From: an uncultured Lachnospiraceae bacterium
Lineage (GTDB): Bacteria > Bacillota > Clostridia > Lachnospirales > Lachnospiraceae
DNA: 10,850 bases
Reading direction: 5' to 3'
Assembly: GCA_910585255.1 (NCBI GenBank)
Contig: CAJUEI010000122.1
Coordinates: 1 to 10,850, forward strand
Shown: positions 4,570-10,850 of the stretch, one piece after another
Layout: every line of letters begins with the position of its first letter
Position numbering within the stretch: the first letter of the stretch is position 1
Position numbers and translations under genes: made by a program
The notes under the pieces: model-generated
Databases searched by the model: none
The model's input: the letters and a program-made list of their open reading frames with translations, nothing else
Told to the model about the DNA's origin: nothing

Positions 4570-6591
4570 CTAAATCTCATTTGCCGCCTGATACCCGCTT
4601 CGAATCGCCCAAGCGATATCCGCTGTTTTCTCCCCGGCACAATCTCCGACAAATGTTACAGGAACCGTCACTCCCTCCACAGAAAATGCTGTCTTTTTCG
4701 ATCCCACTGCCATTACCACATAATCACAAGGAATCTCCACCTTCTCCTGTGTCTCCGTCTGAACCGCTTCCACCCGATCCTCCAAAATCTCCACTACCTT
4801 TGTATTCGTATACTGCTCAACCTGATGCTTTTTAAAATCTTCCAAGATAATAGGCAAAATCGTAGAAGATTCCCCGGCAGCAATCTTATCCAGCATCTCC
4901 ACAATCGAAACGCTGCACCCCTGCTCTACCAGATATTCCGCTGTCTCTGTACCAACTAAACCTCCTCCGATTACCGCACATTTCCCGGATACCTGCACCG
5001 TACCTGCCAACACATCCCAAGCAGAAACCACCTGCTTTCTCTCCGCTCCCGGCACCGGAAGCATAACATTCTCCGCTCCCACCGCTGCAATCACAGCATC
5101 TGCCCGATTCATATCCTCCACACTGCAGGTCTGTCCCAATAAAATCGTAACTCCCAGTGCAGGAAACACTTCCTTATAATATTCCACCGCCCGCAAAATC
5201 TCCGACTTTCTAGGAGGCACTGCAGCCAATAAAATCTGTCCGCCTATCTCTTTTGCCGTATCATAAACCGTCACCTGATAGCCCCGCTTAGCAGCCACTC
5301 GTGCTGCCTCCAATCCAGCAATCCCAGCACCAACTACGATCACCTTCTTCTTTCCTTCACCAGGACGAATCGAAATCGTTGCCTCATCTCCATTCTCTGC
5401 ATTTAACACACAGGAAATATAACGGCGGTTCTGAATCGCATCCACACATCCCTTATTACAATTCAGACAAGTACGAATCGGCTCCCCTGCCTCTACTTTA
5501 CGTGCAATATCTGGATCCGTCAAAAGGGAACGCCCATAGCCAATCATATCTGCTTTTCCCTCCTGCAGAATTTTCTCCCCTGCTTCCACAGTAACCACAC
5601 GTCCCACTGTTGCAATCGGAACTGAAACTAATCCCTTAATCTCCTCCGCAATCGGAAGCGTCCAATTATAAGGCATTGTTCCCATAGGAGGAATTGTATC
5701 TCCCATATTTCCGGTATGATTTGCCTGTGCCACCTGAATCATATCCACTCCTGCCTGCTCTAACATCACCGCAAATTTCTTTGCCTCCTCCGGCAAAAGA
5801 CCGCCCTTTCCACGCAGAGAACCATCCACATTCGTCATAATAACCGGCAGCTTATACTCCAAAATCAAATCCGGTGCTGCTTTCCTTATCGCAGCCACTA
5901 CCTCCAATGCATACCGCACCCGATTTTCCAATGAACCGCCATACGCATCTGTCCGATGATTGATAAATTCCGAGCAAAGAGAACCAATCAGCCGATCTCC
6001 ATGTACCTCTATTGCATCTGCTCCCGCCTTTACTGCCCGCTCTGCACAAGCCACAATCGCTGCTTTAATCTCCATTAACTGCTCTACCGTAGCCTCCGTT
6101 ACAAAATAAAGCATATCGTGATGCAGTTTCGCATAGGCATCTTTCCGCATCTGATTCGACTCTTCCATCTTAGACTGAAAAAGCTCCATATCTCCGGCTG
6201 CTTTCGCTGCCTCTGCCGCCTTCGCTGCTGCCATTGCCCCTACAATCATCCGTCCCACTCCCGGCACATCATACTCTGGATGAAAAATCTGCAAAGCCAA
6301 TTTACAGTCATATTCATGCAGTGCATCAGCCAACCGCTGAAAAGAAGAAATCTGACTGTCATCACAAAACTTCGGCGTAGGAGAAGCCGTATTTACCGGA
6401 GCCACATCTCCAATTACAATATAAGAAGCACCGCCCTCAGCCAAACGTTTATAAAAATGAAAACTGCGTTCTCCTATCGATCCGTCCCGTTCCTCATAAC
6501 CAGTTGTAAGAGGCGGAAACATAATCCGATTCTTTAGTGTCTGCTTTCCTACTTTTAATGGCTGCAATAAAAGAGATTTTTTCTGATTCAT
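4570..6591 (-). CDS. Old-yellow-enzyme-type Fe-S flavoprotein reductase with HGDR motif; candidate bilirubin reductase
   Basis: This 673-residue NAD(P)H-dependent ene-reductase has the 2,4-dienoyl-CoA reductase layout. Residues 1-365 are an FMN TIM barrel (LKNRIMFPPLTTGY near 19-32; INHRTDAYGGSLENR near 210-224). A [4Fe-4S] ligand set lies at Cys375, 378, 382 and 394 (CxxCxxxC-x11-C). An FAD-binding GAGIAG is at ~420-425, and a second dinucleotide motif GGGLVG follows. Where relatives have HxxH, this has His-Gly-Asp-Arg at 197-200 (HGDRLIGS). I recall an Asp-Arg pair here as the hallmark of gut bilirubin reductase BilR. An alanine- and lysine-rich insertion of about 33 residues precedes it (~118-155). 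The start chosen is ATG 6591 with AAAGGA upstream; a GTG at 6648 would overlap the preceding gene and add 19 residues of low-complexity sequence. It is second in the operon after a 50-nt gap and is followed by a strong terminator. Family is certain; the bilirubin role is a moderate guess. Confidence 0.9.
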   Translation of the reverse strand: MNQKKSLLLQPLKVGKQTLKNRIMFPPLTTGYEERDGSIGERSFHFYKRLAEGGASYIVIGDVAPVNTASPTPKFCDDSQISSFQRLADALHEYDCKLALQIFHPEYDVPGVGRMIVGAMAAAKAAEAAKAAGDMELFQSKMEESNQMRKDAYAKLHHDMLYFVTEATVEQLMEIKAAIVACAERAVKAGADAIEVHGDRLIGSLCSEFINHRTDAYGGSLENRVRYALEVVAAIRKAAPDLILEYKLPVIMTNVDGSLRGKGGLLPEEAKKFAVMLEQAGVDMIQVAQANHTGNMGDTIPPMGTMPYNWTLPIAEEIKGLVSVPIATVGRVVTVEAGEKILQEGKADMIGYGRSLLTDPDIARKVEAGEPIRTCLNCNKGCVDAIQNRRYISCVLNAENGDEATISIRPGEGKKKVIVVGAGIAGLEAARVAAKRGYQVTVYDTAKEIGGQILLAAVPPRKSEILRAVEYYKEVFPALGVTILLGQTCSVEDMNRADAVIAAVGAENVMLPVPGAERKQVVSAWDVLAGTVQVSGKCAVIGGGLVGTETAEYLVEQGCSVSIVEMLDKIAAGESSTILPIILEDFKKHQVEQYTNTKVVEILEDRVEAVQTETQEKVEIPCDYVVMAVGSKKTAFSVEGVTVPVTFVGDCAGEKTADIAWAIRSGYQAANEI

Positions 6592-6641
6592 TGTTTTTTC
6601 GTCCTTTCTGTCTGTTTCTTTTTCTATTTTATTTTTTATCC

Positions 6642-8591
6642 CTAACACTCTCTAGCCGCAGCATACCCTGCTGCAATAGCGTCCTTTATATTTCCGACCT
6701 GCTCGGCGTCTCCAATCACCCGATAGCAAGCCCCACACTCTTTTAACCATTCCTCTGTCTGATGTTCACTTCGATAACCCAAAGCAAACACCAACGTATC
6801 CGCATCTGAAATACACTGTTCGATTCCGTCCTTTCTATAATAAATCGTTTTTTCCTCCACACGCTCTACTTTTGCATTGCAGATAATTTCTACCCCTTTC
6901 TTTCTCATCCGCTGTACCAAAAGACTTCTTCCTGGTCCAGATTCATTTAACATCACACCGCCTGCCATCTCCAAAACCGTGATCTCCCGGTTGCGAGGAA
7001 ATAAATCATTTACCAGCGGAGCCAGATAATCTGCCACTTCACATCCAACCGATCCTCCTCCAATCACAACCACCTTTCTTCCAGGAAATGCCCTTCCAGT
7101 CAAAATATCATCTGCTGTCATCCACTGCTGAAATCCTGTCCATTCCTTTCTCACAATAGGCGAAGCCCCTGTACTGACCATCACTTCATAATCGGCAAAC
7201 TCTTTCACAAACAATTCCTTTGTCACCGTACAGCCAAGCCGTATCTCTACCCCGGCCGTCTCCAATTTCTGCTTCATATACTGAATCACCCGCGTTAAAT
7301 CCTGTTTTGCTATCGGCACAGAAGCTAACCTCATCAGACCGCCAAGTTCCTCTTCTTTCTCACAGAGCACCACCTGATGTCCTCTCTTCTTTGCCACAAA
7401 AGCTGCTTCCATTCCAGCAGGTCCCCCGCCAATTACCAGAATCTTTTTCTTTTCTTCTGCCTCTGTTACGGTATCTTCATTCTCCAATTCCAGTGACGGA
7501 TTTACCGTACAGGCAATTCGCTTTCCAAACATAATGCCGTTCAGACAACGCAGACACCCAATACAAGGACGAATTTCCTGCTCCCGTCCGCTCTGTGCTT
7601 TTAAGACAAATTCGGGATCACAGATATTGGCACGTCCCATCATACAGATATCGGTTTTTCCATTGGCAATCAATTCCTCTGCAAGCCATGGCTCCGTAAT
7701 TCTTCCTACTGTTGCTACTGGAATAGAAATATGCTGTTTGATCTCCTGTGCAAGCTTTACATGGGAACCCATAGGCGTTCCCGGTGCCGGAATCGAGCTT
7801 CCCCGCATAATCGTAGTTCCGCCTGAAATATGGATAAAATCTGCTCCCGCTTTTTCTAACTGCTTTGCAACATAAATCCCGTCATTTAAGTTCTGCCCTC
7901 CATCGGTATATTCGTCTCCCGATATCCGCACATCAATTAAAAATTCCTTTCCGCAGACTCTGCGAACCTCGGCAATCACTTCTAAAGTCAGCCGCAGACG
8001 CCCATGGATATCTCCTCCATATTCATCCGTTCTTTTATTATACAATGGAGATAAAAATCCGCCCAAAAGTCCATGTGCGTGAGCTGCATGAATTTCCACT
8101 CCATCTCCGCCTGCCTGCTTTACCCGACCTGCCGCTTCTCCAAACTGGCGGATAATCGTCTGCAGTTCCTCCTTCGTTACCGGTCTTGGTGCCTCCTTTG
8201 CATAATAAGGTCCTACATGAGAAGGAGCAATCAAACGAGGCGTGCCGGGAATCGGAAATGCCATATAAGCCGGATGAAATAACTGCGGCAATATCTTTGT
8301 TCCATACTGATGTACCGCATCGGTCAATTTTTTCCACCCAGGAATATAAGAGTCATCACAAATCGACATATCTCCAGGCAGATAGATATAAGTCGGTTCT
8401 ACCGTTGTAACTTCCGTTACAATCAGCCCTACCCCGCCTTTTGCTCTGGCAGCATAATGTGCAACTAATTCGTCTGTAACATAGCCCTTTTTTGCTAAAT
8501 TAGTAGAAACCGGCGGCATAAAAACACGATTTTTAACCGTTGTTTCCCCAATCTGAATCGGGGAAAATAAATGCGGATATGAATTTTTCAT
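6642..8591 (-). CDS. Old-yellow-enzyme-type Fe-S flavoprotein reductase (2,4-dienoyl-CoA/enoate reductase family)
   Basis: This 649-residue protein is first in the two-gene operon. Its TIM barrel (1-335) opens with HLFSPIQIGETTVKNRVFMP and carries the family active-site segment EIHAAHAHGLLGGFLSPLYN with HAAH at 168-171, then NKRTDEYGGD. Cluster ligands are Cys343, 346, 349 and 361 (CxxCxxC-x11-C, one residue shorter in the first gap than in E. coli FadH). An FAD motif GGGPAG lies at ~388-393 and a second dinucleotide motif GGGSVG at ~511-516. It should reduce an activated C=C bond with NAD(P)H electrons passed through FAD and the cluster to FMN. BaiCD/BaiH bile-acid reductases, enoate reductases and dienoyl-CoA reductases share this build, and no bai or fatty-acid genes are adjacent, so the substrate is open. 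GAGGAAG precedes the ATG by about 8 nt. Control by the upstream AraC protein is likely. Confidence 0.93.
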   Translation of the reverse strand: MKNSYPHLFSPIQIGETTVKNRVFMPPVSTNLAKKGYVTDELVAHYAARAKGGVGLIVTEVTTVEPTYIYLPGDMSICDDSYIPGWKKLTDAVHQYGTKILPQLFHPAYMAFPIPGTPRLIAPSHVGPYYAKEAPRPVTKEELQTIIRQFGEAAGRVKQAGGDGVEIHAAHAHGLLGGFLSPLYNKRTDEYGGDIHGRLRLTLEVIAEVRRVCGKEFLIDVRISGDEYTDGGQNLNDGIYVAKQLEKAGADFIHISGGTTIMRGSSIPAPGTPMGSHVKLAQEIKQHISIPVATVGRITEPWLAEELIANGKTDICMMGRANICDPEFVLKAQSGREQEIRPCIGCLRCLNGIMFGKRIACTVNPSLELENEDTVTEAEEKKKILVIGGGPAGMEAAFVAKKRGHQVVLCEKEEELGGLMRLASVPIAKQDLTRVIQYMKQKLETAGVEIRLGCTVTKELFVKEFADYEVMVSTGASPIVRKEWTGFQQWMTADDILTGRAFPGRKVVVIGGGSVGCEVADYLAPLVNDLFPRNREITVLEMAGGVMLNESGPGRSLLVQRMRKKGVEIICNAKVERVEEKTIYYRKDGIEQCISDADTLVFALGYRSEHQTEEWLKECGACYRVIGDAEQVGNIKDAIAAGYAAAREC

Positions 8592-8646
8592 ACGGATTCT
8601 TCCTCTCTTCTATTTTTTGTTTTTATTTTTTATTTTTCTTTTTCCT

Positions 8647-8698
8647 ATTTTACCATAATTTTTTACAATAATCGTTCCTCATTAAGGATAATAACCGT
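8647..8698 (-). promoter_or_regulatory. Activator-type promoter of the reductase operon with direct repeats
   Basis: On the minus strand, an extended -10, TGGTAAAAT (8647-8655), lacks a matching -35 (ACGATT at 17 bp). Two direct repeats, ACGGTTATT (8690-8698) and ACGATTATT (8667-8675), are spaced 23 bp apart, and the nearer one overlaps the -35 position. A weak -35 with adjacent direct repeats is typical of promoters activated by AraC-family proteins, and such a gene lies just upstream. The elements are seen; binding is inferred. Confidence 0.5.
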
Positions 8699-8836
8699 CA
8701 TATTTTGTCTTAATCCGAGGAAATTTTAGATATTTTTTATAAAGATAGAACAAAAAATAGCTGTTTTTAGAAAGGAATCTATAAAATTTATCTATATAAA
8801 AACAATCACTCTAAATAAAAAGATTTCTCTTTTTTT

Positions 8837-9913
8837 CTATTTTTTATCTTTTAAAATATGAATCACCAATGTACCATCCGGCTCTGTTTCTAACTTTACT
8901 AAACCATTCCCCTGAGAAACCCTGCATAAAATTTCTCCCTCTCCCTTCCATATACTAAAATTTTCTTCTTCATATAGCAGTTCCTGCGATTCCTTTATCA
9001 AAGGATACAATAATTCCTTTTGTTTTTCATCCAATTCCATCTTCTGATCGTTCTTTCCCTTGCTATATTTTAAGTTTTGCTGAAATCGCTTTCGATACGT
9101 ACTTGGCAAGATTCCATACAGTTCCTTAAATGCCGCTGTATAAGCCTTTGAATTTGGCATCCCGCAGTCTGCCGCAATCTGCTCAATACTATTTCTTCCC
9201 TCCAGCAATGCCTCCAAAGAAGCACGTACCCGAACATAAGCCAAATATTTTACAAACGGAATCCCTGTATAACGCTTTAATAACTTAGAAGTATAGGATA
9301 AACTAAAAGAAAGCTGATCTGCTACATCAGAAAGAGAAAGTTCTTCGTTAAAATGATCATCAATATAGCGAATTGCCTTTATATAATTTTCATGATAATC
9401 GGAATGAAGAGGCAGATCTTCCACCGAAAAATTTTGACAAGAAGCAATAAAAACCAACTCCATCATAATCACATTCATCTGATATAAATCGTTCTTTCCC
9501 TCTATCAACATAGAGAGCAGTTCCCCCATTTTCTGCTTTAACTGTCTATAAAACTCCTTGTTTTTTTCTTCCGAACATACCACGGTCTGAAACCCTTTTT
9601 TCTTATCTCCCGCCATCGCATCTGTCATACGGCTGAAATCTATATGAATCGTAAGAATAATACTTTCCTTCTCTTTCCCCTGTCTTTTACAAATCATATG
9701 GATCTCATCTGGTGCAATCACCACCATCTCCCGCTCCCTTAACAGACAGGAAAAATCCGCTGTAACTGCCTCGTACTCTCCCCTTAATACATAAGAAATC
9801 TCCAAACTGCTCTGTCTAGAAAATACACTTCTAGAAAATTCATTGATACTTAAGCTCAATGGATAGCCAAATTTCTGACCGGAAAAATCATAATAATAAT
9901 TCATATTCTGCAT
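8837..9913 (-). CDS. AraC-family transcriptional regulator
   Basis: This 358-residue regulator has an N-terminal cupin-like ligand-sensing region (residues ~15-100, including YVLRGEYEAV and VVIAPDEIHMI), a helical linker, and a C-terminal AraC DNA-binding domain at ~175-278. Helix-turn-helix 1 is around LSLSDVADQLSFSLSYTSKL and helix-turn-helix 2 around IEQIAADCGMPNSKAYTAAF, ending in the family signature YGILPSTYRKRF. An unusual tail of about 80 residues (278-358, highly charged, then a beta-like end) follows the DNA-binding domain, where most relatives stop. The start chosen is ATG 9913 with GGGAG about 10 nt upstream; a TTG at 9970 in frame lacks support. It is upstream of the two reductase genes in the same direction with a 245-bp gap, so it probably activates them in response to their substrate. 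Confidence 0.92.
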   Translation of the reverse strand: MQNMNYYYDFSGQKFGYPLSLSINEFSRSVFSRQSSLEISYVLRGEYEAVTADFSCLLREREMVVIAPDEIHMICKRQGKEKESIILTIHIDFSRMTDAMAGDKKKGFQTVVCSEEKNKEFYRQLKQKMGELLSMLIEGKNDLYQMNVIMMELVFIASCQNFSVEDLPLHSDYHENYIKAIRYIDDHFNEELSLSDVADQLSFSLSYTSKLLKRYTGIPFVKYLAYVRVRASLEALLEGRNSIEQIAADCGMPNSKAYTAAFKELYGILPSTYRKRFQQNLKYSKGKNDQKMELDEKQKELLYPLIKESQELLYEEENFSIWKGEGEILCRVSQGNGLVKLETEPDGTLVIHILKDKK

Positions 9914-10038
9914 GATCGTTTTACTCCCATTTCTATCTGTTCTCTCCTCTCCCCCTATCTTTGCATACAATGCAGGATGCAGTACTTACTTACAAATCTT
10001 CTTATAATTTATAAACATCACAGCCGCTTCCTGATTTC

Positions 10039-10179
10039 CTATTCCAAATTTATCGGTTGCTGTGCCTGTATTCTATCACTTATAAAATAATCGCCAAAAA
10101 TCTTAATATAGAGCTGTGCCGCATTTGAATCATGCCCTTCTGCTGTCATGTTAGTTATCCCACTTTCCATATCCTGCAA
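10039..10179 (-). pseudogene. Short reading frame in the araC leader, probably a gene remnant
   Basis: The frame encodes about 46 residues from TTG 10179 (AAGGA about 8 nt upstream), or 43 from ATG 10170, including MTAEGHDSNAAQLYIKIFG. A second frame picks up as coding-like sequence near its end (TDKFGIGNQEAAVMFINYKK, stop near 9984). This suggests one former longer protein broken by a frameshift near 10070. Family not recognised. It is transcribed from the promoter at 10213-10241 ahead of araC. It could instead be a genuine small leader peptide. The rest of the 9971-10355 gap is AT-rich and holds nothing else I can support. Confidence 0.4.
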
Positions 10180-10212
10180 ACTATTTTCCTTATAAAGCCT
10201 ATCTTAAAATCA

Positions 10213-10241
10213 ATTATAACAAATCCTTATTTTCCTTTCAA
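10213..10241 (-). promoter_or_regulatory. Sigma-A promoter upstream of the leader frame and araC
   Basis: On the minus strand, TTGAAA (10236-10241), a 17-bp spacer and a perfect TATAAT (10213-10218) form a strong constitutive-type promoter. The start near 10206 leaves about 290 nt before the araC ATG. Confidence 0.78.
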
Positions 10242-10328
10242 CTTAATTAAAAATTTACAATAATATAAATTTATTTTCGAAATTTTAACCTATCAAGGAA
10301 GTAGCGAAGCGAATTCCGAATTTCTTTT

Positions 10329-10373
10329 GACTTATGATAGTATTGATTCACTAATTGGACTTATGTCAATACT
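10329..10373. repeat. Nested short repeats at the IS edge
   Basis: GACTTATG occurs twice in direct orientation (10329-10336 and 10358-10365). AGTATTGA (10339-10346) and TCAATACT (10366-10373) are perfect inverted copies. The copies span the predicted IS3 end at 10356, as if an older fragment of the same end lies just outside. Confidence 0.4.
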
Positions 10374-10850
10374 TTGGACAAAAAAAGTCGAAAGATTATG
10401 CTGCTTTCCTTAGTTCCTCATCCTCCTTTTGCTGGGGTGTTAGGTAACCAATCGCACGGTGTATTCTTTTTCGGTTATACCAGCCTTCTATATATTCAAA
10501 AATTGCTCTACGCACTTCCCTTGCATCTTGATAGGTATACAGATAGATTTCTTCCTTTTTCAGCACGGAATGGAACGACTCCATGCAGGCATTGTCATAT
10601 GGATTCCCCTTACGGCTAAAAGAATGCTGACTTGTATATTGGCTTCCAAGGTCACTATGAAGGATAATCCCCTCGGTATCCCTGACATTCAGGCACGCAT
10701 TCTTTACAGCCTCCACTGCCAGTTCCGCTGTCATTGAGTACACCGCATAGTTTGACAGCCCCATACCTGCGTTTTGACTCCTCAAAGACTTATTTCACTT
10801 TCCTGCCAAACGCTTCGTACTCCTGCCGCCTGTTGGAAGGTGTGCAAACC
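10356..10850 (-). mobile_element. IS3-family insertion sequence remnant (one end, continues past window)
   Basis: The probable outer end begins TGGACTTATGTCAATACTTT at 10356, with the TG terminal dinucleotide of IS3-family elements, about 40 bp beyond the transposase stop. The other end is outside the window, so the terminal repeat and target duplication cannot be verified. The transposase inside is broken in several places, so the element cannot move by itself. Confidence 0.7.
10396..10850 (-). pseudogene. Broken IS3-family transposase (OrfB, integrase core)
   Basis: The C-terminal half of the integrase (rve) domain is clear: ILHSDLGSQYTSQ with the second catalytic Asp, then FSRKGNPYDNACMESFHSV with the catalytic Glu, then YNRKRIHRAIGYLTPQQ. 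Three lesions are visible. A TAA at 10790-10792 interrupts EYEAFGRKVK / VFEESKRRYGAVKLC, where relatives read through with Gln. Sequence then jumps from VLNDSGT directly to SMTAELAV in another frame (near 10721-10737), removing the middle of the protein including the first catalytic Asp. A smaller in-frame loss joins QYTSQ to HSFSRKG near 10626. The gene is non-functional; its 5' part lies beyond the window. Confidence 0.85.

Noticed and set aside
6592..6648. Upstream GTG start of the HGDR reductase
   Set aside because: It would add 19 low-complexity residues and overlap the previous stop. ATG 6591 begins at the usual family N-terminus and has AAAGGA upstream.
4570..8591. Bile-acid inducible (bai) operon
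   Set aside because: The two reductases resemble BaiCD/BaiH in domain layout, but no CoA ligase, CoA transferase, dehydratase or hydroxysteroid dehydrogenase gene is nearby, and HGDR does not fit the usual active-site motif.
9914..9970. TTG start of the AraC protein
   Set aside because: A rare start without a good ribosome site; ATG 9913 has GGGAG at fair spacing and starts near the family's usual N-terminus.
1..10850. CRISPR array, tRNA or rRNA genes
   Set aside because: No regularly spaced repeats of 25-40 bp, no cloverleaf with a T-loop motif, and no rRNA-like sequence was seen.

Overview
The window looks like a low-GC Firmicute of the class Clostridia, most likely a motile gut Lachnospiraceae-type organism. 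The reasons are the AT-rich intergenic DNA, strong GGAGG ribosome sites, sigma-A and sigma-28 (SigD-type) promoters, the csrA-flagellin pair, Fe-S/FAD/FMN old-yellow-enzyme reductases typical of anaerobes, and an IS3-family remnant of a type common in that group. No species is assigned.

Left end (1-1913): a flagellin gene, cut by the window edge, follows csrA on the minus strand. Its leader has two candidate CsrA sites: a GGA in a hairpin loop and a GGA in the Shine-Dalgarno. Upstream of csrA lies a 192-residue FimB/FimE-sized tyrosine recombinase on the plus strand. It is bracketed by two 7-12-7 inverted-arm sites (1124-1149 and 1877-1902) that share an identical TATACAAA core in opposite orientation. 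Just inside the right-hand site is a near-perfect sigma-28 promoter (TAAA-N15-GCCGATAT, 1832-1858) that points away from the flagellin operon. Inverting the segment would place it about 110 nt upstream of csrA and aim it at csrA-flagellin. I read this as a self-contained flagellar phase switch, arranged like the Salmonella Hin switch but using a tyrosine recombinase, and caught in the OFF orientation. This is the main discovery candidate.

Middle (1914-4569): a membrane-anchored alpha/beta hydrolase and a translationally coupled 44-residue membrane protein are transcribed leftward, and a TetR-family regulator rightward. The two promoters face each other across a short candidate operator. After tetR come a 15-bp tandem repeat, a weak terminator-like hairpin, a 227-bp palindromic element with internal hairpins, and a strong terminator for the operon to its right.

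Right half (4570-10241): a leftward two-gene operon encodes large FMN/[4Fe-4S]/FAD reductases of the 2,4-dienoyl-CoA reductase/enoate reductase group. The second enzyme carries HGDR where relatives have HxxH. I recall this Asp-Arg pair as the signature of gut bilirubin reductase (BilR), so bilirubin or another unsaturated conjugated compound is a plausible substrate. An AraC-family regulator lies upstream in the same direction. The operon promoter has an extended -10, a poor -35 and a direct repeat overlapping the -35, as expected for AraC-type activation. The araC gene has its own good promoter far upstream, and a short degenerate reading frame lies in its leader.

Right edge (10356-10850): a decayed IS3-family element with an in-frame stop and two internal deletions, one at a 17-bp shared sequence.
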